A stretch of 64,000 bases of DNA from JAGWRI01 sp035700805. Its GTDB lineage: Bacteria; Gemmatimonadota; Gemmatimonadetes; Gemmatimonadales; Gemmatimonadaceae. Both the position numbers and the translations under genes were made by a program. The DNA lies in the NCBI GenBank assembly GCA_035700805.1, contig DASSOG010000048.1:54116-118115 (forward strand), in the 5' to 3' direction. The notes below the pieces were generated by a model that saw only the letters and a list, made by a program, of their open reading frames with translations, did no database searches and was not told the origin of the DNA. Numbering within the stretch: the first letter of the stretch is position 1; the number at the start of each line of letters is the position of its first letter. This document shows positions 47,524 to 58,186 of the stretch, in pieces.

Positions 47524-50500
47524 CTACGGGTGACAGCTCGCCGGGGTCACGATGCCGTTGACGCCCACCGCGATAAAGGCCAGCAGCGAAGCATCACAGT
47601 CCATCGCTGAATTCAACGTGCCATTCACGGTGAGCAGGCTGGTGGAGTTCAGCACCAGGCTGCCGACGTTCAGCGTGATGCCGGCGGGGACGTTGAATCC
47701 CTCGACGCCCGAGCTGCCCATGACCGTCAACGAACCCTTGATCGTGTACGTCGTGCTTGCGTTGGGCGAGAGGTTGACGGATCCCGGGCCGGAGGCCTCG
47801 GCGGTGACATTCCAGAATTGCGCCTGACTGGACGTGGCCGTGATGGTCCGCGCCGTCGTATCGGACTCGTTGTCCATGATGAGCGCCGTGCCGGTGGAGA
47901 AGAAGTTCTTGTAGGACGCCGCCACGCCCGGCACGGTGTCCTGCATAAAGTTGCCGGCGACCCAGATCGTGCCATTGGTCAGCAACCCCTCCGACGACTG
48001 GTCGGACGTCACGTTGAAGTTCCCCTCCACGGTCAGGAACCCTGACCCCGTCATAGAGAGCGTTCCGTGATGCATGATGTTCAGGTTGCCCGACGATCCC
48101 AGGACGCCGGATGCCAAGGCGGGGCCGGCTAGCGGACAGTTGACGTCAACCCGCGCCGCGTAGACGGTGTTGACCACGACCACCGGCTGCGCGCCCGCGC
48201 AGGCCATGCTCGCGTCCCCGATCATCAGGTTGGTGGGCATCAGCACCCCGACCTTGCTGCCAGGGGTCATCATCTCCACGGTCCCGGTATCAGCGCCGTT
48301 CGTCGACCAGTCCGCGACGTCGGAGGGCGTGGGCGCCTTCAGGTCGCCGTATACCTTGAGGGTATGGGTGTGGATGTCGAACTCCGCCCCGTTCTCCACC
48401 ATGAGCGTGCCAATGCCCGCGTCGGTGTTGAGGGTGGGGTACGTGCCATTCGTCGCGCCGCTCGTGGTGGCCCACGGCAGGAAGGCCGAATCGGACTGGG
48501 TCGGCACCGCACCCTGCCAGTTGGCCGCGTTGGTCCAACTGGTGTCGCTCGCGCCAGTCCAGGTGGAGTAGCCCGCCGGCGCGACCACCGTGGTGAACGT
48601 GACGGGTGCCCCGTTCAGCATGTAACCCGCCAGGTCATACGCATACGCGACTACCTGACACGAGGTCGCGTTGGGCGGCAGGTTGAAGGTGAGCGTCGCG
48701 TTGCCCGATGCATCGGTGTTCACCGTGGCTGAGGACGCGCTGTCGGCCAGCGTGCAACTGGACGCCCCGATCGTGGTGAGCGAGTACGTCACCGGGACTC
48801 CGCCCAGCGCGTAGCTGGCGGTATCGGTGACATGGACCGCCACCGTCGCCTGGGAGGTTCCCACCGGGTCGATGGTCAGTCCACCCTGTCCGACGGGCGC
48901 CATGTTGGCCGGCGGGCCCGAGACCAGCGAGATCTGCGCGGACGTATCCGGCCGGACGCCGGGGGCCGAGAACACCAGCGCCGCCGTGGAACCGAGGTCG
49001 CCGTCAATTCCGAACCCGCCAAACCTGGCCGATCCGTCAATGCCCGTGTTCACGGGGCTGGCACTGCCAATCAGCACGGGGGCCCCGGCGCTCTGCCCTG
49101 ACGGCGAGAGGATGACGCTCGGCGTTATAGCCAATCCCGGATAATTCAGCGGCCAGGTGCCCGTGGAGTCGGCCGCCGAAACGACCGTGGTGTCGAGCGT
49201 GATTGCGTTAGCCTGCACCGAGAGCGGCGCATGCTCAATCCGCAGCGCGCCTGGCTGGTGGCCAATGGCCACCACCGTGTCCCGGTTGTGCGGGCCGGCC
49301 ACCGGCGCCGTCAGGATGACTTTGTTCGGCCCCGATGCGGAACCCAGCGCCCACATCGTGAGGAGGATCTCCCCACTGGGATCGGTGGTCAACTGGGTGG
49401 AATCCAGGGAGCCGCCACCGGCGTCAAGGGTCATGCCCACCGCCACCCCCGGAATGCCATTGCCCACACTGTCAATCACGATGGCCGCCGGATAGTCCAC
49501 CATGTAGTGGCTCACGCTCTGGTGCACGCTGTCGTATTCCACCTGGACGGAGTACGCCGGGCCCGCCGTCAGGCTGATGGCGGGAGAGGTCAGTGGATAC
49601 AGGGCGGACGTCACCGTGGTGTCCCGCGCGACCAGCGCAAAGGGTTCGTTGGCGTAGCCGGCGACATGGAGGTTCGTGAATGTCGCCTTGCCGGTGCTGT
49701 CCGTCAGCACGACGGTATCACCGATCAATGTGGGATCCGGTGGGAACGGGACGGACCGCCAGTGACCCGACCCGAAGGGGACCGACTGGTAGTGCGGGCC
49801 GCCACTTGTCAGCGCGCGCGACGGCACGCGGTTGGGCTGCTGACAGCCTCCTCCTCCCTGCACGGTGGCTCGGCTGGGCGCCTGCACCACGTCCTGGTGG
49901 CGCGCGGGCGCCGGGCTCAAGAGCCCCGTCGGGCGCTTGGCGGGCGTCACCACCTTGCTCGGCATACGGTTTCCGGCATAGCAATCCAGATCCAGCGAGA
50001 TCGCAATGGGAACACCGGCGCTGGCCACCGGGTTGCTCGCGGTGTCCAGGAGCTGGACGACCACCGGCACGGCGGCGCCGCTCGCATAGTTGGAGTTGAA
50101 GGAATTGCTGAAACTCATCTGGGCCGCCGACACCGAGATATTCGCGTTGAAGACGGCGGTGTCCTGAACGCCGGCAACCGAGGCGCGCATCTGCTGGAAG
50201 CCATTGGCGCCGAGCTCCCACAGCACGGCCGTGATGCCCGCGGAGTCCGTGGTGGTCGTGACCGTCGCGAGGGCTGGTGGCACCAGTGAATCCGGCTTGA
50301 GGAAGCCGCCGCCCCCCGCGCTGACCGTCCAGGTCACGACGGTGCCAGGCACCGGATTGCCCCCGGCGTCCTCTACCTTGATTATCGGACGTTGCGTGGT
50401 CGTGTCGTTCGCCGCGCCGGTGAGCGTGGTGCTCCCGATCTGCACATTGATATGCTTGGGCGGGCCAAGCGACACCACGTACGACGCGCTGGTGTCGGCA

Positions 50501-51498
50501 ATGAGGCCGGGTGACGTGGCGATCAACGTGTACGTACCCACCGCATTGTTGCCCACGTGGAACGTGGCCAGCCCCTTCGCGGCCTGCACGGTATCGGCGG
50601 CAAACCCCAGCGAATCACCCACGTATCCCCCCACGGGGCCGTGCAGGATGCCCAGCGCGACCACGGCCGTGGCGCTGGCACCGGTAGAGTCGCGGTTGCC
50701 AGCGCTGTCGAGCACCTCCACCTGGATTGGCGGATTGATATATGTGGCCGACGGCACGTTCGACGGCTGCACGGCAAAGCGCAGCCTGGCGCCGCCAGAG
50801 CCCACGATCGTCACCGTCGCCGTATCCTGCAGTCCGTTCGGAATGGCCGCGATCACCCGGGTGGTGCCCGCCCGCCCGCTCGGCTGGAAGGTGCCTGAGG
50901 ACGGATTCACCACGCCCAGCGTGCTGTCCAGCACGGTCCACGCCGGGACCACGCCCGTGATCGGGGATTCCGTGCTGTCCAGCGCCGTGATCCGGTAGGG
51001 TACCGTGCCGCTGGCCGGGATGGTCGTATCACTCGGGGCGATCCAAAAGAACGCCGCGTCGGCTCCCGGTCCCACGTACGTGATGGGAACGGTCGTTGCG
51101 GTCGTGCCGGTGCTGGCACCCACCTTGGCCGTCACCACCATCGTGCCCCGGTAGAGCACTTCCGTGCCGTGGCGCAGCTCGAGTTCCAGCGTGAGCTCCT
51201 CGGGATTCGTGTTGAGCGTGACGCGCAACTTCATCGCCACGGAATCCGCGCCCGCAGGCACGGTCACCACGGTGTCGTACGGGGCGGGCGGATGGTCGAT
51301 GTGGATGTGGATGTTGTCCACGAGCAACCCGAATGCGCCCAGCGCCCGGAAGCTCCTGATCCCCGCCGCCGAAAATTCCGGCGCCACCGAGAGCACTGCG
51401 GGACCACCACGACCATTCGGGGCGGTGGGACCATCGGAACAGGTGACGCCACTCAGCGCGAGCAGCACCAGGGCGGCGAATCGGATTCGAGAACGCAT
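47524..51498 (-). CDS. Large Ig-like-repeat surface lipoprotein
   Basis: A 1324-residue protein with a lipoprotein signal (RFAALVLLALSGVTC, cysteine at about 20). Domains of the Big/invasin type repeat through residues of about 120-950, with recurring phrases such as VEVLDSAGNRDSTGASAT, IKVEDAGGNPVPGTVVTWTV and VHVTDTASYALGGVPVTYSL. The last 340 residues begin with STWTGASDTSWTNAANWQG and look like a beta-helix passenger (TLMVENGAEFDIHTHTLKVY). The protein is rich in Ser/Thr and probably exposed on the surface. I chose ATG 51498 over GTG 51507. A Pro/Arg-rich insert interrupts one domain near residue 510-590. Confidence 0.8.
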   Translation of the reverse strand: MRSRIRFAALVLLALSGVTCSDGPTAPNGRGGPAVLSVAPEFSAAGIRSFRALGAFGLLVDNIHIHIDHPPAPYDTVVTVPAGADSVAMKLRVTLNTNPEELTLELELRHGTEVLYRGTMVVTAKVGASTGTTATTVPITYVGPGADAAFFWIAPSDTTIPASGTVPYRITALDSTESPITGVVPAWTVLDSTLGVVNPSSGTFQPSGRAGTTRVIAAIPNGLQDTATVTIVGSGGARLRFAVQPSNVPSATYINPPIQVEVLDSAGNRDSTGASATAVVALGILHGPVGGYVGDSLGFAADTVQAAKGLATFHVGNNAVGTYTLIATSPGLIADTSASYVVSLGPPKHINVQIGSTTLTGAANDTTTQRPIIKVEDAGGNPVPGTVVTWTVSAGGGGFLKPDSLVPPALATVTTTTDSAGITAVLWELGANGFQQMRASVAGVQDTAVFNANISVSAAQMSFSNSFNSNYASGAAVPVVVQLLDTASNPVASAGVPIAISLDLDCYAGNRMPSKVVTPAKRPTGLLSPAPARHQDVVQAPSRATVQGGGGCQQPNRVPSRALTSGGPHYQSVPFGSGHWRSVPFPPDPTLIGDTVVLTDSTGKATFTNLHVAGYANEPFALVARDTTVTSALYPLTSPAISLTAGPAYSVQVEYDSVHQSVSHYMVDYPAAIVIDSVGNGIPGVAVGMTLDAGGGSLDSTQLTTDPSGEILLTMWALGSASGPNKVILTAPVAGPHNRDTVVAIGHQPGALRIEHAPLSVQANAITLDTTVVSAADSTGTWPLNYPGLAITPSVILSPSGQSAGAPVLIGSASPVNTGIDGSARFGGFGIDGDLGSTAALVFSAPGVRPDTSAQISLVSGPPANMAPVGQGGLTIDPVGTSQATVAVHVTDTASYALGGVPVTYSLTTIGASSCTLADSASSATVNTDASGNATLTFNLPPNATSCQVVAYAYDLAGYMLNGAPVTFTTVVAPAGYSTWTGASDTSWTNAANWQGAVPTQSDSAFLPWATTSGATNGTYPTLNTDAGIGTLMVENGAEFDIHTHTLKVYGDLKAPTPSDVADWSTNGADTGTVEMMTPGSKVGVLMPTNLMIGDASMACAGAQPVVVVNTVYAARVDVNCPLAGPALASGVLGSSGNLNIMHHGTLSMTGSGFLTVEGNFNVTSDQSSEGLLTNGTIWVAGNFMQDTVPGVAASYKNFFSTGTALIMDNESDTTARTITATSSQAQFWNVTAEASGPGSVNLSPNASTTYTIKGSLTVMGSSGVEGFNVPAGITLNVGSLVLNSTSLLTVNGTLNSAMDCDASLLAFIAVGVNGIVTPASCHP

Positions 51499-51572
51499 GT
51501 GTGACACAGCCAGGCGAGGTTAGCCGGCGCCCGAGCCACGGCGGCCGGATGCAAGACGAGCGGAACGTAAAC

Positions 51573-51592
51573 CCGGGTAACGTCTTACCCGG
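51573..51592. promoter_or_regulatory. Inverted repeat upstream of the Ig-like lipoprotein gene
   Basis: CCGGGTAA-CGTC-TTACCCGG is a perfect 8-bp stem with a 4-nt loop in the 263 bp between the lipoprotein start and the end of the E1 dehydrogenase gene. It lies 75 bp before the lipoprotein start. Both genes are on the minus strand, so it may be an operator for the lipoprotein gene or a weak terminator for the E1 gene; no T-tract is evident. Confidence 0.4.
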
Positions 51593-51761
51593 CGTGGCTG
51601 GCTGTCAAGAACGACCGTCACAGAGGCTTCGCGCCCGACGGTGCCCGGAACGGGCTGACCAGACAATGTGACCGAAGACTCGAGTTCCAACGCCTCGTGG
51701 GGCCAGCGTCTCGTGGCGCGGGAGTCAGGACCTGCAGGACTTCCGCGCCTGCACGGCCGGC

Positions 51762-53873
51762 TCAGAACCGGGCGACGTCCCGGAAGGCGCGCTTGAAGTC
51801 TTCCACCTGCGGCAGGATCGCATCCTCGAGCTGCGGCGCGTACCCCACGAAGGTGTCGGTGCCGGCCACGCGCTTCACGGGCGCGTCCAGCCAGGCAAAG
51901 CATTCGTCGGCAATCGCCGCCGCCAGCTCCGCGCCGTAGCCCCAGGACATCGGGTCCTCGTAGCCCACGATCACGCGCGACGTCTTCTTCACGCTCTCGA
52001 ACACGGTCTCCCGGTCCCAGGGCGAGAGCGTGCGCAGGTCGATCACCTCCACGCTCGGTCCGCCCTCCTCCGCCACCTGGTTCGCGGCGGTGAACGCGCG
52101 GTGTACCGTGGCGCCGTAGGTCACCAGCGTGAGGTCGGTGCCCTCTCGCACGACCTTCGCCTTGCCAAAGGGGATCATGAAGTTCGGCCCGGGATACGCG
52201 GCCTTGTTGAACGTCTGCCGGTACAGGTTCTTGTGCTCCAGGAACATCACCGGGTCGTCGCAGCGGATGGCGGTGCGCAGCAGCCCGGCCGCATCGAGCG
52301 CGGTGGCGGGGCACGCCACGCGAAGCCCCGGACAGTGCGTGAACAGGGTCGCCGCGGCCTGCGAGTGATAGATGGCGCCGCGGATGTAGCCGCCGTACGT
52401 CATGCGGATCACCGCGGGCGCGCTGAACGCGCCGTTGGACCGCCAGCGAAACGTGGCCAGCTCGTTTCGAATCTGCTGATACGCGGGCCAGATGTAGTCA
52501 AAGAACTGGATCTCGGCCACGGGCTTGAGCCCGCGCACGGCCATCCCGACGGCCCGGCCCACGATGTTCGCCTCGGCCAGCGGGGTGTTGAACACGCGGT
52601 CGCTGCCAAACTCCTTCTGCAGCCCCAGGGTGACCATGAACACGCCGCCCTTGCCCTTGACCTGGTCGATGTATTCGTCGCGAGAGACATCGGCCACGTC
52701 CTCGCCAAAGACCACCACCTTGGGATTGCGGCGCATCTCGTCCTTCAGGCAACTGTTCAGCAGGTCTACCATCGTGGTCTCGTTGCCCGAGAACTGCGGG
52801 TCGTCCTCCGTGTCGAACTGCTCCGACGTGGGGTCCACGTCCTCGGAATACACGTGGCGGTACACCGTGTCGGCGCCTGGCTGGGCCTGCGCCAGCGCGT
52901 GATCGGTGGCGGCCAGCACCTCGGCCTCCACTTCTTCGTTTATGCGCGCAATGTCCTTCTCGCCGGCATGTCCCTGCGCCACCAGCCACTCGGGGTAGCG
53001 TGTCACCGGGTCAATGGCCGCCTCGGCGTCGCGTTCCTGGGGCGGGCGGTACAGCACCTCGTTGTCGGACAGCGAATGCGAATAGGGGCGGATCACATGC
53101 GCGTGGACCAGCGCCGGGCCCTTGCGCTTTCGCGCATACTCCACCGCCTTCTGCATGGCGGCGTGGCTGGCCACGAAGTCGCAGCCGTCCACTTCCTGGA
53201 TGAACAGGTCGGGAAAGCTGGCGACCAGCTTGGAGATGCTGCCGCCGGCCGTGTTGACCTCCACCGGCACCGAGATGGCGTAGCCGTTGTCTTCAATGAG
53301 GTAAACGATGGGGAGCTTGAGGTTGGACGCGGTGTTGAGCGACTCCCAGAACTCGCCCTCGCTCGTGGTGCCGTCGCCGGCCGTGACCAGCACGACTTCG
53401 TCCTTCTCAAACCCCTCGGTGACGCCGAGCAGCCGGGCGCGCATGGTGGCCTCGGCGGACCCCACCGCCTGCAGGAACTGCGTGCCCGTGGGCGAAGACA
53501 CGGAGACGATGTTCGACTCCTGCTTGCCCCAGTGACTGGGCATCTGGCGGCCGCCCGAGTTCGGGTCCACGGCGGCGCCCACCGCCGATTCCAGCATCTC
53601 CGCGGGGGTCAGGCCCAGCTCCAGGCAGAGGGCGCGATCGCGGTAGTAGAGGAAGAACCAGTCGTAGCCCGGCTTCAGGACCATCCCCGCGGCCGTGAGC
53701 ACCGCTTCGTGGCCCGCGCCGGAGATCTGGAAGAAGATCTTGTTCTGGCGCTTGAGCTGGATTTCCTTGTCGTCCAGACGGCGCGACAGGCGCATGGTCC
53801 GGTAGGCGGCAAGGAGCTGGGAACGCGACAGGTCGTGCGTGCCGCGGCGTTCTGCTTTGGTGGAAGTTGCCAT
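51762..53873 (-). CDS. 2-oxoacid dehydrogenase E1 component, fused alpha and beta subunits
   Basis: A 703-residue thiamine-diphosphate enzyme. The alpha half (about 1-340) has FFQISGAGHEAVLTAAGMVL, FFLYYRDRALCLELG and the ThDP motif GDGTTSEGEFWESLNTAS, closing in YLIEDNGYAIS. The beta half (about 375-700) has VVVFGEDVADVSRDEYIDQV, FNTPLAEANIVGRAVGMAVR, QFFDYIWPAYQQIRNE and the C-terminal VKRVAGTDTFVGYAP. Branched-chain 2-oxoacid substrates are the usual choice for this fused type, but pyruvate cannot be excluded. E2 and E3 genes are not in the window. Confidence 0.92.
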   Translation of the reverse strand: MATSTKAERRGTHDLSRSQLLAAYRTMRLSRRLDDKEIQLKRQNKIFFQISGAGHEAVLTAAGMVLKPGYDWFFLYYRDRALCLELGLTPAEMLESAVGAAVDPNSGGRQMPSHWGKQESNIVSVSSPTGTQFLQAVGSAEATMRARLLGVTEGFEKDEVVLVTAGDGTTSEGEFWESLNTASNLKLPIVYLIEDNGYAISVPVEVNTAGGSISKLVASFPDLFIQEVDGCDFVASHAAMQKAVEYARKRKGPALVHAHVIRPYSHSLSDNEVLYRPPQERDAEAAIDPVTRYPEWLVAQGHAGEKDIARINEEVEAEVLAATDHALAQAQPGADTVYRHVYSEDVDPTSEQFDTEDDPQFSGNETTMVDLLNSCLKDEMRRNPKVVVFGEDVADVSRDEYIDQVKGKGGVFMVTLGLQKEFGSDRVFNTPLAEANIVGRAVGMAVRGLKPVAEIQFFDYIWPAYQQIRNELATFRWRSNGAFSAPAVIRMTYGGYIRGAIYHSQAAATLFTHCPGLRVACPATALDAAGLLRTAIRCDDPVMFLEHKNLYRQTFNKAAYPGPNFMIPFGKAKVVREGTDLTLVTYGATVHRAFTAANQVAEEGGPSVEVIDLRTLSPWDRETVFESVKKTSRVIVGYEDPMSWGYGAELAAAIADECFAWLDAPVKRVAGTDTFVGYAPQLEDAILPQVEDFKRAFRDVARF

Positions 53874-53956
53874 GGTCAAGTCCGGTCGGAATCGGGCGGG
53901 CGCCACCGGTCCAGGGCAGCCGGACCGGCGCGACGATACTTGGTAAAAGTACTTCC

Positions 53957-54030
53957 GGGCGGGGGGTGGGGGGAACGCCGCCCCCGCCGGCCGGGATTCC
54001 CGGTGGAGGCGGTGGCGCCGCCCCTCCACC
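53957..54030. promoter_or_regulatory. G-run and hairpin-rich leader of the E1 dehydrogenase gene
   Basis: The plus strand has GGGCGGGGGGTGGGGGG at 53957-53973, followed by CCCCCGCC, which can pair with GGCGGGGG. A second hairpin joins GGTGGAGG (54002-54009) to CCTCCACC (54023-54030), with a further inner stem. These lie 84-157 bp upstream of the E1 start on the opposite strand and could form strong RNA structure or a G-quadruplex. Confidence 0.4.
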
Positions 54031-54041
54031 CAAAAAAACTC

Positions 54042-54074
54042 TTGCGCGATCCATGGCAGCGTCCCATTAATGGG
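54042..54074 (+). promoter_or_regulatory. Palindrome and possible promoter of the candidate RNA
   Basis: CCCATTAATGGG at 54063-54074 is a perfect 12-bp palindrome. ATTAAT within it could serve as a -10 box, with a weak -35 (TTGCGC, 54042-54047) 18 bp upstream. Transcription would then begin at about 54078-54080, right where the first hairpin of the candidate RNA starts. The palindrome could be an operator covering the -10 region. Confidence 0.35.
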
Positions 54075-54077
54075 CCT

Positions 54078-54267
54078 TGGCGGGCACGGTGTCCGTCACC
54101 CGCCCAACCGGAGGCGAATGGGCACACCGGTTCGACAGCGACAATTCGCCCTGTCCAAAGCGAGCGCCAATGCGCCGCATGTGCTCGTCCACCCGACTCT
54201 GGCCCTGCCAGGCCGGTCCGACACCCCGCGAAGGGACACCTGTCCCGTCGCGGGGTGTCTTCTTTTT
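54078..54267 (+). ncRNA. Candidate structured small RNA ending in a terminator
   Basis: No convincing protein is encoded here, yet the sequence is full of local pairing. GGCGGG(54079)-ACGG-tgt-CCGT-CCCGCC forms a first hairpin ending at 54104. GGCGAAT (54113-54119) pairs with ATTCGCC (54144-54150). TGGC-cct-GCCA forms a small one near 54200, and the strong terminator follows at 54220. The predicted length is about 190 nt. It does not match 6S, tmRNA, RNase P or SRP RNA by motif. It could also be a leader that controls the HNH gene. Confidence 0.4.
54220..54267 (+). terminator. Strong intrinsic terminator before the HNH nuclease gene
   Basis: GACACCCCGCGA pairs with TCGCGGGGTGTC (12 bp), and inside it GGGACA pairs with TGTCCC around a CC loop. 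TTCTTTTT follows at once. It ends only a few bases before the ribosome binding site of the HNH gene, so it either ends a separate small RNA or acts as an attenuator for that gene. Confidence 0.85.
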
Positions 54268-54279
54268 CCGCGAGGTGAA

Positions 54280-54693
54280 ATGTCCGTCCGCCGACACTAT
54301 CACCACGTCACCCTCCCCCGGGTTCCGCGTGAGCCCCGTGCGCCTCGGCGCGCGCGGCGCCTTCATCCAGCCATTCAGAAGCGGGCGCTCAAGCGCGCGG
54401 CCATGCGCGACTGCGGCCACCGCTGCGTCTACTGTGGCGCCTGCCTGGACGCCGAGAACGCGACCCTCGACCATGTGATCCCGCTGGCCCGGGGCGGCAC
54501 GCACAATGCCGGGAACCTGGTGCTGGCCTGCTGTCGCTGCAATCGGCTGAAGGCCGACCAGCTCCCCGGCGACTTCTTCATGCGATACCCGTGGGCCGGG
54601 ATGAACTTCATGCACTACGCGCGGGCGGTGCATCGCGCGCTCAAGCGTTGCGCGCGACGGGCGGTGAGTCTGGCGTGCGCGCAGGCGGCGTGA
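54280..54693 (+). CDS. HNH endonuclease-domain protein
   Basis: A 137-residue basic protein. After an Arg-rich N-terminus comes the HNH fold: CVYCGACL, then LDHVIPLARGGTHNAGNLVL and ACCRCNRLKAD, giving the two zinc CxxC pairs, the DH pair and the asparagine. It is like the stand-alone HNH proteins of many bacterial chromosomes, whose task is not firmly known, though nicking of DNA is expected. GAGGTG precedes the ATG. A terminator sits directly upstream. Confidence 0.88.
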   Translation: MSVRRHYHHVTLPRVPREPRAPRRARRLHPAIQKRALKRAAMRDCGHRCVYCGACLDAENATLDHVIPLARGGTHNAGNLVLACCRCNRLKADQLPGDFFMRYPWAGMNFMHYARAVHRALKRCARRAVSLACAQAA

Positions 54694-54702
54694 GCGGGAA
54701 CC

Positions 54703-54760
54703 GAAGCTGATGGAGCGGGTCGGCCGCGCGAGTGCGGACGGCCGCCTGCTTCGCAGCTTC
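54703..54760. terminator. Possible hairpin between convergent HNH and BNR-propeller genes
   Basis: GAAGCTG (54703-54709) pairs with CAGCTTC (54754-54760), and CGGCCG at 54721 and 54739 can pair inside. It fills the 117-bp gap between two convergent genes. No T-run is present, so it would be a weak or factor-dependent stop. Confidence 0.35.
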
Positions 54761-54810
54761 AGTTGGGTAAACGGCGCCTTGCGCCGGTGCGCGGTCAGGC
54801 CGAGTTCACC

Positions 54811-57993
<3,183 letters not shown>

Positions 57994-58186
57994 GAACGGC
58001 TCCAGGATGCGCGAGCGCGGGAATGTACCGGAGGCCCCAGGAGCTGTCCAATGGCGAGCCCCTGGGCCAGCGGCCCAGCCTCACCCGATTTCGTGGACGC
58101 CTTGCCCGCTCCAGGCTCGGGGCGGAGGTGGCGCACGAAGTTCAGGAGGAAGACATCCCCGATCACCCTCGTACACTAGCGCACGT

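Noticed and set aside
54121..54150. tRNA or tmRNA, because of a T-loop-like GGTTCGACAG
   Set aside because: No acceptor stem, anticodon arm or CCA end can be drawn around it, and no tmRNA tag frame is seen.
57994..58186. Hairpin around AGGCCCCAGG and CCCTGGGCC in the gap between nadE and the BNR-propeller gene
   Set aside because: The stem has mismatches and no T-run; I see nothing firm in this 193-bp stretch.
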